DNA of 64,000 nt from Candidatus Contubernalis alkalaceticus (lineage in GTDB: Bacteria > Bacillota > Dethiobacteria > SKNC01), in assembly GCF_022558445.1 (NCBI RefSeq), contig NZ_CP054699.1, positions 1,072,001 to 1,136,000 on the forward strand. The letters run 5' to 3'. A program made the position numbers and the translations under genes. Shown here one piece after another: positions 21,485 through 30,018 of this stretch; position 1 is the first letter of the stretch; every line of letters starts with the position of its first letter. The notes beneath the pieces were generated by a model that ran no database searches, was not told where the DNA came from, and saw nothing but the letters and a program-made list of their open reading frames with translations.

Positions 21485-22502
21485 TTGCGTTATCTTCATT
21501 CATGTAAAGGTTAATCACAACCTTTAGGGTAGCTGCAAAGGGTATGGCCAGGATGATTCCCAGGATTCCCATAAGTCTAGCTCCAATTAGTATAGAAACA
21601 ATTATGGTAAAGGGTTTGACGTCTACTGCTTTTCCCAAAAGGAGCGGTGTAAGCACGAAGGCGTCCAGGGCCTGGATAAACACATAAAATATCATGATTA
21701 CAATAGAGCCCGGGGTATCTGGGGATAAACTGATTAAAACTGCAGGGACTGCAGCAATATAAGGTCCGATATAATAAATAATGTTCATTAATCCCGCAAA
21801 GACTCCCAGAACAAAATAAAAAGGCAGTCCCATAATAAACAGCCCTAAACCAGTTAATAGTCCCACAAAGGTGCAGCGCAGGATATTTCCCCGCAGGTAA
21901 GCTCCTACTTTTTCATCCAGGACTATTAAAATTTTGGTGGCCTGCTGCCGGTAAGGAGTGGGAATAGCCTTGATTATACCCCGGCGAATCCTTCCCAGGT
22001 CCTTTAAAAGATAAAAAACCAGGAATAAGACAATAAATACTTCAGAAAGTCGGGAAAAGAGGGCAAAGGTTATAGAGGTAGCCTGATTTAACAGCTGCTG
22101 GAGGTTAGCTGGAGCCTGCCTGATAAAGGTTTCCAGCACCTCTTCAAACTCAGGGTTCTGAATCATTTGAACAAATTCAAAAATTGTAGGTTGAAGCTGA
22201 ACTATATACCTGGGAAGCAGTTGAGTCAGCTGGACAATTTCATCAAACATAATTGGGATAACCAAATAAAACATCAAGATAAAGAAAGCCAGAAGAGCCA
22301 GATAGACCAGTCCAACAGACAACCAGTGGGGTACTTTCTTTTTAACTAGAAAAGAGACAGTGGGGCTGATGGCATAGACTATCAAAACGCTGATAAAAAC
22401 AAGGTTAATTACCCAGAATAATTCACCAACCAGCCATATGGCTCCGATTAGAAAAAAAACGGTAAAGATTATTTTTAATGCAAGCTTGTACTGTTTATCC
22501 AT
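21468..22502 (-). CDS. AI-2E family (PF01594) membrane permease
   Basis: A 344-residue polytopic membrane protein with about eight hydrophobic segments and the conserved PYIAAVPAVLISL and FVLTPLLLGKAVDVKP regions of the AI-2E/TqsA/YtvI family. Members export varied small molecules or act as sodium/proton antiporters, so autoinducer transport should not be assumed. The start at 22502 is chosen for its GGAGG site seven bases upstream; an in-frame codon at 22535 would add eleven residues without a site. YtvI-type members occur near spore genes in other Firmicutes, and ytrI lies upstream here. Confidence 0.88.
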   Translation of the reverse strand: MDKQYKLALKIIFTVFFLIGAIWLVGELFWVINLVFISVLIVYAISPTVSFLVKKKVPHWLSVGLVYLALLAFFILMFYLVIPIMFDEIVQLTQLLPRYIVQLQPTIFEFVQMIQNPEFEEVLETFIRQAPANLQQLLNQATSITFALFSRLSEVFIVLFLVFYLLKDLGRIRRGIIKAIPTPYRQQATKILIVLDEKVGAYLRGNILRCTFVGLLTGLGLFIMGLPFYFVLGVFAGLMNIIYYIGPYIAAVPAVLISLSPDTPGSIVIMIFYVFIQALDAFVLTPLLLGKAVDVKPFTIIVSILIGARLMGILGIILAIPFAATLKVVINLYMNEDNAIKNSS

Positions 22503-22577
22503 GTAACTGCCTCCAAGAGATAGAATTATTAACAAGCTTAATTATAATATATAATCTCAGTGAAGGCAAAATTGTTT

Positions 22578-23042
22578 CTAATCGGTCTGTAGTTCCGGCA
22601 GGTATTCTGCTTCCAGGTTAAAGATTACTTTTTCAGCCATAATGACGGATCTTACTTTTATCAAAAAGTTTTTTTCTTCTACCTCTATGAGTCGTTCATC
22701 CAGTAATTTAAAGACCAGCTTCGGGTTGATTTCATCGATTTCCTGCCCGATTAGTGTTTTAACAATTTCTCGGATTTGTTTTTTCAACTCTAACTCTGTA
22801 AAGGAATCTATATGATTGTTTACAGAATAAAGATTGGTTATTACATCATTTACTACCATGAATTGCTGGGATTTTAATCTTTCTTCATGATTTTTTAGTA
22901 TTTCTAAGGTATCATACAGTTCTATTCTCCACCTTTCTTTTTCATAGTGCAGACGGTTCATTTCTTTTCCTAGCATTGTCTGCATGAGGAATAATCCCAG
23001 CAGCACTCCTAGAAAAAAACAGGCAAACAATTTCTGTTTCAA
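22578..23042 (-). CDS. ytrI: YtrI-like sporulation protein
   Basis: A 154-residue single-pass protein: a hydrophobic segment at residues 4-21, a coiled-coil stretch (about 27-65) and a soluble C-terminal domain. This layout and its position directly after a YtrH-type gene and divergent from dnaE match ytrI of Bacillus, a sigma-E-controlled sporulation gene. Sequence similarity alone would be weak, so the call depends on synteny. It begins three bases after ytrH. Confidence 0.65.
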   Translation of the reverse strand: MKQKLFACFFLGVLLGLFLMQTMLGKEMNRLHYEKERWRIELYDTLEILKNHEERLKSQQFMVVNDVITNLYSVNNHIDSFTELELKKQIREIVKTLIGQEIDEINPKLVFKLLDERLIEVEEKNFLIKVRSVIMAEKVIFNLEAEYLPELQTD

Positions 23043-23045
23043 TGT

Positions 23046-23369
23046 TTAATCTCCCCCTGTAAGCATTACAATTAGAAGATATCCTAAATGGGCACCATAA
23101 AAAGCGCTTAAAATAAAGAGAAATTGTTTAACCAGATTGCTCAATTGACCATCAAGAAAACCGATCTCTATTGCTTTAATAGCCACAAAGGTCCCACCAA
23201 TAGCGGAAACAATAGCCCAAATTTTTAATTTTTCCGCTAAATCCAGCATTATTTTCAGTGGTGGGTCATGACAAAAAATTGCTCCTAAGGACCCGATAAA
23301 AGAACCCCCTAAAATGACACCCAGGGCGATAAAAAAACTGTATACCAGGGTATGGATGAACTTTTCCAC
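23046..23369 (-). CDS. ytrH: Sporulation membrane protein YtrH
   Basis: A 107-residue membrane protein with three hydrophobic segments (about 8-30, 50-68, 82-103). The pattern SFFIALGVILGG, the central LKIWAIVSAIGGTF and the closing hydrophobic helix match the YtrH family (PF14034), needed for efficient sporulation under sigma-E in Bacillus. It is adjacent to and divergent from dnaE, the arrangement known for ytrHI. It is evidence that this organism forms endospores. Confidence 0.8.
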   Translation of the reverse strand: MEKFIHTLVYSFFIALGVILGGSFIGSLGAIFCHDPPLKIMLDLAEKLKIWAIVSAIGGTFVAIKAIEIGFLDGQLSNLVKQFLFILSAFYGAHLGYLLIVMLTGGD

Positions 23370-23471
23370 AGCATCACTCCGCTTTAGAAATTAATCTTTG
23401 TATATGATATTTAAAACGAATCTTTCTTATTCCTGGCTATTTCATCTTGTACCGTCAGGATAAAATAATGC

Positions 23472-23500
23472 TTAATTATCATGAAAATAACTGATATAAT
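23472..23500 (+). promoter_or_regulatory. Probable promoter of dnaE
   Basis: A perfect TATAAT (23495-23500) with a 17-base spacer to a weak -35 (TTAATT, 23472-23477), about 100 bases before dnaE. Confidence 0.5.
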
Positions 23501-23598
23501 TAAAGGGGCAAATGTTTGGGCTCAAGATTGGTTATTGTTTTTAGGATTTACTTGGAAATTCAACCAAAAAATACTTTAATGCAGCGTAAAAAGGTAAA

Positions 23599-26500
23599 AT
23601 GAGGGATATATCTATGGGAGAAAATAAGAACGGCAGCTGTTATGATGGGCAGTTTGTTCATTTACATACTCATTCTGAATACAGTCTTCTGGACGGAGCA
23701 TCCCGGGTAAAAGACCTGGTGAAAAAAGCAAAAAGCTTTAATAACCCGGCAATTGCCATTACAGATCACGGGGTAATGTACGGAGTAATTGATTTTTATA
23801 AAGCCGCCGTAAAGGCAGGGATTAAACCCGTTATAGGCTGTGAGGTTTATGTGGCCCGCCGTACTCGTTTTGATCGGGTCCCCCGGGTTGATGACAATTC
23901 TTATCATCTGGTTTTGCTGGCAAAAAATCAGCAGGGTTACAGGAACCTGATGAAGGTTGTTACCAAGGGGTTTTTGGAGGGGTTCTATTACAAGCCCAGG
24001 GTAGATTTTGATCTGCTCAAGGAGAATACAGAGGGTCTCATCTGCCTCAGCGGTTGTTTGGCCGGAGAGGTTGCTCAGCTGGTTTTAAAAGATAAAATCT
24101 CAGAGGCGGAGACGCTGGCCTGCAGTTATCAGGATATATTTGGACCAGGCAGCTATTATCTGGAAATTCAGGACCATTTTATCCCTGAACAAAAGAAGGT
24201 AAACCGTGGACTGGTTAATATCAGTGAAAGGACCGGAATACCATTGGTGGCCACCAATGACAGCCACTATTTAGAAAAGGCGGATGCTTCCGTGCATGAT
24301 GTTCTCCTTTGTGTGCAGACGGGGAAAACTGTGGAGGATGAAGACCGCATGAAGTTTCCCGGGAGTGAGTTCTATTTAAAATCTCCTGATGAAATGTATT
24401 CGCTGTTTACTGAACAGCCACAAGCTTTATCAAATACTCTAGTGATTGCTGAACAGTGCAATTTGGAATTTGATTTCAGCCAAACTTATTTACCTCACTA
24501 TGATATTCCTGAGGGTTATGACGATAAATCTTATTTAAGAAAACTCTGTGACGAAGGTTTGAAAAAGAAGTTTTCCGAGATTACCCCTGAACTGGAGGAT
24601 CGGTTAAATTATGAACTAAGGGTAATTTCAGAGATGGGATATGATAGTTATTTTCTGATTGTCTGGGATTTTGTGAAATATGCTCTGGAAAACAATATAT
24701 TGGTGGGCCCGGGAAGGGGTTCGGCGGCGGGCAGCCTGGTTGCCTATTGTCTTTCTATAACCAACATTAATCCCTTGAAATACGGACTTCTGTTTGAACG
24801 TTTTTTAAATCCTGAAAGGGTAAGCATGCCGGATATTGATATTGATTTTTGTTATGAACTCCGGGAAAAAGTGATTGATTATGTGGTCCAAAAATATGGA
24901 GAGGCCCAAGTAGCTCAAATTATTACCTTTGGAACTATGGCCGCCCGGGCTGCAGTGAGGGATGTTGGCAGAGCTTTAAATATCCCTTATCCAGAGGTGG
25001 ACAAGATAGCCAAAATGATTCCTTTTGAACCAGGGGTAACTATTGAAAAGGCCCTTTTGAACGAAGATCTAAAGGAGCTGACTAAAAAGGATGCTACCAT
25101 AAAAAAATTGCTGAGTATTTCCCGCTCCCTGGAAGGCCTGCCCAGGCACGCCTCTACCCATGCTGCCGGGGTAGTAATATCCAAGGAACCTCTGGTAAAC
25201 TATGTGCCGCTGCAAAAGACGGCCGATGCCGGAAATGTAACTCAATTTCCCATGGGGACCCTGGAGGAATTGGGATTATTAAAGATGGACTTTTTAGGTT
25301 TGAAGACACTCACGGTAATGCAGGAAACAGTAGATATATTAGAACATTCACAGGATAAGAAAATTGAACTTATGGAGATCCCCCTAAAGGATGCCAAAAC
25401 CTTTGAACTGCTTTCCCAGGGAAACACTGCAGGGATTTTTCAGTTGGAAAGTGCCGGGATGAGGAACATATTGAAAGAACTTAAACCCAGTAAGTTTGAA
25501 GATATCATTGCGGTGGTAGCTCTATACCGACCGGGGCCCATGGAACAGATTCCTACCTTCATTGATAGTAAACACGGGAAAAAACCCATTACATACCTGC
25601 ATCCCCGGTTGGAGCCAATTTTGAAGGAAACCTATGGGGTTATGGTTTACCAGGAGCAGATTATGCAGGTGGCAGCAGAAATGGCCGGTTTTACCCTGGG
25701 TCAGGCGGACTTGCTGCGCCGGGCCATAGGTAAGAAGAAGATGGAAATATTGACAGAACAGAGGGAAATATTTGTTAAGGGCTGTGTTGACAAAAGTTTT
25801 CCTGAGAAGCTAGGCAATGACCTTTACGATTTGATTGTAAAGTTTGCTTCATATGGTTTTAATAAATCCCATGCCGCGGCCTATGCCATGATATCTTACC
25901 AAACCGCCTATCTGAAAGCAAATTATCCCCTGGAATTTATGGCAGCACTGCTGACGGGAAATATGTCCAATACCGATAAAATTACAGCTTATGTAGATGA
26001 CTGCCGTCGTCAAGGGATTGAAGTTCTCCCGCCGGATGTGAACGAAAGCTTTTCCAATTTTACGGTTGTAGAAGGTAAAATTCGTTTTGGCCTGGCAGCG
26101 GTGAAGAATGTGGGCTTAAGTTCTATTGAGTCCATTATTGAGACTCGGGAGAGGATTGGCCACTTCAAATCCCTGAGGCATTTTTGCAATGAAGTAGATT
26201 TGAGGTCCTGCAACAAAAAAAATGTAGAAAGCCTCATAAAGAGTGGTGCCTTTGATTCTTTAGGATCGTATCGTTCTCAGTTGATGGCCGTTATGGACGA
26301 GACTCTGGCCAGGGCCCAGTCCTATCATAAGGATAGGAAAAACGGTCAGCTTTCTATGTTTGAGCTGTTTTCAGAGGAAGAGGACTGGAATATGTCCAGG
26401 GATATCCTGCCGGAATTGGAGGATCTAACTATGAAGGAAAAACTCTCCTTTGAAAAGGAGCTTTTAGGTTTATATATTTCCGGACATCCCCTGGACCAGT

Positions 26501-27048
26501 ATAGAGAAATCTTGGAGGCTCAAGCAGTATCTATGAAGGATCTGAAGGATTTGAGGGAGTTGGGGAGGGTAACCCTGGGAGGGATTATACACAATATAAA
26601 ACCCCTGGTTACCAAAAACGGTAAGAGTATGGCATTCTTAACTCTGGAGGACCTGGGGGGGGAAGTGGAAGTGGTGGTTTTTCCCGAACTCTTTGAACAG
26701 AGCCGGGAGCTTTTGAAAAGCGAAAATGTGATTAGTTTGACCGGTAAAATAGATAGGAACTCTGAAGACGAGGTTAAGATTATTGGGGAAAAGATACAAC
26801 CTTTAAACAAAGTGCAAAAACAGCTGTATTTAAGGATTTGCAATGGTGACAAAAACTATTTATTTGCGCTGAAAGATATCCTGGTTTCCAGGCAGGGGGA
26901 AATCCCGGTATACCTGTATTTTAACGAAAACAACAAGCTGGTATTGACAAAAAAAGAGTTCTGGGTTCCCGAGGATGATAATCTTCTGGTAAGGCTTCAG
27001 GAGCTTTTAGGAAAGAGCAATATAGTCTTAAAAGAAGTGTCTCTCTAG
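23599..27048 (+). CDS. dnaE: DNA polymerase III alpha subunit DnaE
   Basis: A 1149-residue DnaE-type replicative polymerase. An N-terminal PHP domain (FVHLHTHSEYSLLDGA, about residues 15-85), the polymerase core with GPGRGSAAGSLVAYCL and the PDIDIDF catalytic aspartates (about 410-416), a helix-hairpin-helix region and a C-terminal OB fold (TLGGIIHNIKPLVTKNGKSM) are all present. The PHP metal ligands look conserved. Start is ATG 23599 or ATG 23614; the latter has a GAGGG site at 23601, so the first five residues are uncertain. It is divergent from ytrHI. Confidence 0.95.
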   Translation: MRDISMGENKNGSCYDGQFVHLHTHSEYSLLDGASRVKDLVKKAKSFNNPAIAITDHGVMYGVIDFYKAAVKAGIKPVIGCEVYVARRTRFDRVPRVDDNSYHLVLLAKNQQGYRNLMKVVTKGFLEGFYYKPRVDFDLLKENTEGLICLSGCLAGEVAQLVLKDKISEAETLACSYQDIFGPGSYYLEIQDHFIPEQKKVNRGLVNISERTGIPLVATNDSHYLEKADASVHDVLLCVQTGKTVEDEDRMKFPGSEFYLKSPDEMYSLFTEQPQALSNTLVIAEQCNLEFDFSQTYLPHYDIPEGYDDKSYLRKLCDEGLKKKFSEITPELEDRLNYELRVISEMGYDSYFLIVWDFVKYALENNILVGPGRGSAAGSLVAYCLSITNINPLKYGLLFERFLNPERVSMPDIDIDFCYELREKVIDYVVQKYGEAQVAQIITFGTMAARAAVRDVGRALNIPYPEVDKIAKMIPFEPGVTIEKALLNEDLKELTKKDATIKKLLSISRSLEGLPRHASTHAAGVVISKEPLVNYVPLQKTADAGNVTQFPMGTLEELGLLKMDFLGLKTLTVMQETVDILEHSQDKKIELMEIPLKDAKTFELLSQGNTAGIFQLESAGMRNILKELKPSKFEDIIAVVALYRPGPMEQIPTFIDSKHGKKPITYLHPRLEPILKETYGVMVYQEQIMQVAAEMAGFTLGQADLLRRAIGKKKMEILTEQREIFVKGCVDKSFPEKLGNDLYDLIVKFASYGFNKSHAAAYAMISYQTAYLKANYPLEFMAALLTGNMSNTDKITAYVDDCRRQGIEVLPPDVNESFSNFTVVEGKIRFGLAAVKNVGLSSIESIIETRERIGHFKSLRHFCNEVDLRSCNKKNVESLIKSGAFDSLGSYRSQLMAVMDETLARAQSYHKDRKNGQLSMFELFSEEEDWNMSRDILPELEDLTMKEKLSFEKELLGLYISGHPLDQYREILEAQAVSMKDLKDLRELGRVTLGGIIHNIKPLVTKNGKSMAFLTLEDLGGEVEVVVFPELFEQSRELLKSENVISLTGKIDRNSEDEVKIIGEKIQPLNKVQKQLYLRICNGDKNYLFALKDILVSRQGEIPVYLYFNENNKLVLTKKEFWVPEDDNLLVRLQELLGKSNIVLKEVSL

Positions 27049-27049
27049 T

Positions 27050-27078
27050 TTGTTTTTAAGAGTTGAATGTGATAAAAT
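27050..27078 (+). promoter_or_regulatory. Probable promoter of the accDA-pfkA-pyk cluster
   Basis: TTGTTT (27050-27055), 17-base spacer, TAAAAT (27073-27078), about 60 bases before accD. Confidence 0.5.
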
Positions 27079-27138
27079 GTACTAACTTTAATATACTGTA
27101 ATAGTTGATTTTAACAATTTTTATTTGTGGGGTGTAAT

Positions 27139-28026
27139 ATGTCAATTAAAGATTTTTTTAAAAAAACAAAATATTCTAAATACGCCGTATTGGACATACC
27201 CGGACCAACTGCTGCTCCCAAGGATGAAGTGATGATGGTTAAGTGTGATGAATGTGGAGAACTTATATATTGTAGGAATGGAGAACTGGGAAAACACTTT
27301 AAGGTCTGCAAAAAATGCAGTTTCCCTTTGAAATTAACGGCCAGGGAGCGGCTTTCCCTGCTGCTGGATGCCGGGAGTTTCGTTGAATACGATGCTCATC
27401 TGGAATCAAAAAATCCTTTGAACTTTCCGGAGTACGAAGATAAGCTAAATGCCGCCAGGGAAGCTACGGGACTTAAGGAAGCAGTGGTTACGGGAGAAGG
27501 GACTATCGAGAATAACAAAATAGTGATTGCGGTTATGGATCAGTTTTTTATTTCCGCCAGTATGGGCTCAGTGGTGGGGGAGAAAATCACTCGGGCTGTG
27601 GAAAAAGCCATTGAAAAAAAACTTCCCCTGGTTATATTTTCAGCCTCCGGCGGAGCTAGAATGCAGGAAGGGATTTTATCTTTGATGCAGATGGCTAAGA
27701 CCAGTGCAGCCATTGCCAGGCTTAACCAGGCGGGCCTTTTATTTATATCTGTCCTGACGAACCCTACTACCGGTGGCGTTACAGCCAGTTTTGCTTTCCT
27801 GGGAGACATTATTATTGCCGAGCCTAAAGCTCTAATTGGTTTTGCGGGACCCAGAGTAATCGAACAGACCATAAGGCAAAAATTGCCTTCAGGTTTTCAA
27901 AGAGCAGAGTTTCAACTGCAGCATGGAATGATTGATATGATTGTGGAAAGGAAAGATCTCCGAAGGACTCTTTCCAGGCTTTTTCTAGTGCATAAAAGGC
28001 CTAAGGAGGATGGATATGAGCAATAA
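27139..28026 (+). CDS. accD: Acetyl-CoA carboxylase carboxyltransferase beta subunit
   Basis: A 295-residue AccD, which with AccA transfers the carboxyl group from biotin to acetyl-CoA, the first step of fatty acid synthesis. The N-terminal four-cysteine zinc ribbon (CDEC ... CKKC) is intact, followed by the crotonase-type core with SASGGARMQEG and PTTGGVTASFA. I chose ATG 27139, eight bases after a GGGG site; GTG 27127 would add four residues. It overlaps accA by eleven bases. Confidence 0.95.
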   Translation: MSIKDFFKKTKYSKYAVLDIPGPTAAPKDEVMMVKCDECGELIYCRNGELGKHFKVCKKCSFPLKLTARERLSLLLDAGSFVEYDAHLESKNPLNFPEYEDKLNAAREATGLKEAVVTGEGTIENNKIVIAVMDQFFISASMGSVVGEKITRAVEKAIEKKLPLVIFSASGGARMQEGILSLMQMAKTSAAIARLNQAGLLFISVLTNPTTGGVTASFAFLGDIIIAEPKALIGFAGPRVIEQTIRQKLPSGFQRAEFQLQHGMIDMIVERKDLRRTLSRLFLVHKRPKEDGYEQ

Positions 28027-28978
28027 ATTGGAATTTGATTTACCTATAAATGAGCTTCAGCTGAAAATTAAGGAAATTAAAACATTTTCTGAAGAAAAAG
28101 AAATCAGCATGGATGAGGAAATAAAGGCTTTAGAAGAACGGCTTTCCAGATTAAAAAAAGAAATATATAACAATCTAAGTGCCTGGCAGAAAACCCAGAT
28201 TGCCCGTTACGTGGAAAGGCCCTCCACCATGGATTATATAAAGCATATATTTAAAGATTTTATAGAACTTCATGGAGATCGTCAGTTTGGGGACGATAAG
28301 GCCATGGTGGGAGGATTGGCTTTCCTGGATCAACGGCCGGTGACTATAATTGGTCACCGAAAGGGTAAAGATATGAAAGAGAATGTGCTGAGAAATTTTG
28401 GGATGCCTCATCCCGAAGGATATCAAAAAGTTCTGCGTTTGATGCGCCAGGCAGAAAAATTTAATAGGCCGGTTATTTCATTCATTGATACCCCAGGGGC
28501 TTTTCCAGGAATAGGGGCAGAAGAAAGAGGGCAGGGGAGAGCCATCGCCGAAAACTTAATGGCCTTGAGCTGTTTAAAGACCCCCGTGGTGGCTGTGATT
28601 TGTGGAGAAGGGGGAAGCGGCGGAGCTCTGGCACTTTCTGTGGGAGACAGGATATGTATGCTGGAACATGCAGTTTATTCCGTTATTTCACCAGAAGGGT
28701 GCGCCAGCATACTGTGGAAAGATGCTAATCGGGCTGAAGATGCTGCTTCTGTGCTCAGAATCACGGCACAGGATTTGTTGAGTTTTGGAGTTATCGATAT
28801 GATTATCTCCGAACCCTTAGGTGGTGCGCACCGGGATTTTCAGGGGATGGCATTCAAAATAAAAGAGGTAATTTCTAATCAATTAAAGGAACTAGACAAA
28901 ATATCGATAGAAGAGCTGGTTAAACGGCGCTATGATAAGTTTAGGAAAATTGGTGAGTTCTTAGAAAATACAAATTAA
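28016..28978 (+). CDS. accA: Acetyl-CoA carboxylase carboxyltransferase alpha subunit
   Basis: A 320-residue AccA, partner of AccD. The N-terminal coiled-coil helices are followed by the core with FIDTPGAFPGIGAEERGQ and GEGGSGGALAL. The ATG at 28016 is preferred since AAGGAGG lies six bases upstream inside accD; ATG 28010 is too close to that site. The accD-accA overlap and following pfkA-pyk are the common Firmicutes arrangement, joining fatty acid synthesis with lower glycolysis. Confidence 0.95.
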   Translation: MSNKLEFDLPINELQLKIKEIKTFSEEKEISMDEEIKALEERLSRLKKEIYNNLSAWQKTQIARYVERPSTMDYIKHIFKDFIELHGDRQFGDDKAMVGGLAFLDQRPVTIIGHRKGKDMKENVLRNFGMPHPEGYQKVLRLMRQAEKFNRPVISFIDTPGAFPGIGAEERGQGRAIAENLMALSCLKTPVVAVICGEGGSGGALALSVGDRICMLEHAVYSVISPEGCASILWKDANRAEDAASVLRITAQDLLSFGVIDMIISEPLGGAHRDFQGMAFKIKEVISNQLKELDKISIEELVKRRYDKFRKIGEFLENTN

Positions 28979-29011
28979 TACGGCATAAGCAGCCATTTAG
29001 GAGGATTAAAG

Positions 29012-29974
29012 ATGCAGCGAATTGGTGTACTTACCAGTGGCGGGGATGCTCCAGGAATGAATGCCGCAGTGAGAGCTGTGGTAAGAAAATGTATTTACTA
29101 TAATATTGAAGTTTTAGGCATAGAAAGGGGCTATTCCGGCCTGATTAACGGAGAATTTAAGAAGATGGAACTGGGTTCTGTGGCGGACATTATACACCGG
29201 GGAGGAACGATTTTAAGAACAGCCCGCTGCCCTGAATTTGTTACCAAGGCAGGTCAGGAAAAAGCCCTCAGTCAAATTCGGGACTTTGGGTTGGAGGGCC
29301 TGGTGGTAATCGGAGGGGACGGTTCCTTTCGTGGCGCTATGGCTTTAGGAAACACCGGAGTGGTTAAAACCATTGGACTGCCGGGTACCATTGATAACGA
29401 TATTGCCTGTACTGATGTGACCATCGGTTTTGATACTGCCATGAACACTATTTGTGATGCTATTAATAAGTTAAGAGATACTGCTACTTCCCATGAAAGG
29501 GTTTTTGTATTGGAAGTAATGGGCAGGGATTCTGGCGCCCTGGCCCTTCATGCTGGACTGGCCGGCGGTGCTGAATCTATATTAATACCGGAAATAGATT
29601 TTGATATCAATCAAATATGCAGTCGTCTGATGCGGGGTTATGAAAGGGGTAAACTCCATAGTATCATACTGGTGGCTGAAGGAGCTGCCAGCGGTATTGC
29701 CATCGGGGAAGCCATAAAGAAGTGTACTGGAATGGATACAAGGGTAACTATACTGGGGCACCTGCAGAGGGGTGGGACTCCCACGGCCTTTGATCGCAAT
29801 ATTGCCAGCAGAATGGCCTCCCGGGCAGTGGACTTTTTGAGAGAAGGTAGGACCAATTTGATGGTTGGCCTGGTGGACGGAGAGATTACCGGGACGGAAT
29901 TAACCTATGCTTTAGGTCAGAGAAAAGTTGTGGACGAGGAAATATTTGAACTGGCTAAAATATTGGCTATTTAA
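29012..29974 (+). CDS. pfkA: ATP-dependent 6-phosphofructokinase
   Basis: A 320-residue PfkA phosphorylating fructose 6-phosphate. It opens with the nucleotide loop GVLTSGGDAPGMNAAVRA, then GGDGSFRGA and the PGTIDNDI catalytic motif with its aspartates, and the later HLQRGGTPTAFDR segment. The GGDGS motif is the ATP-type signature rather than the pyrophosphate-type GGDDS. Complete and of normal length, with an AGGAGG site, 33 bases after accA. Confidence 0.96.
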   Translation: MQRIGVLTSGGDAPGMNAAVRAVVRKCIYYNIEVLGIERGYSGLINGEFKKMELGSVADIIHRGGTILRTARCPEFVTKAGQEKALSQIRDFGLEGLVVIGGDGSFRGAMALGNTGVVKTIGLPGTIDNDIACTDVTIGFDTAMNTICDAINKLRDTATSHERVFVLEVMGRDSGALALHAGLAGGAESILIPEIDFDINQICSRLMRGYERGKLHSIILVAEGAASGIAIGEAIKKCTGMDTRVTILGHLQRGGTPTAFDRNIASRMASRAVDFLREGRTNLMVGLVDGEITGTELTYALGQRKVVDEEIFELAKILAI

Positions 29975-30018
29975 TTAGTTAAGGATAGATTATGTTATCT
30001 CTTTTAGGAGGAAAAACT

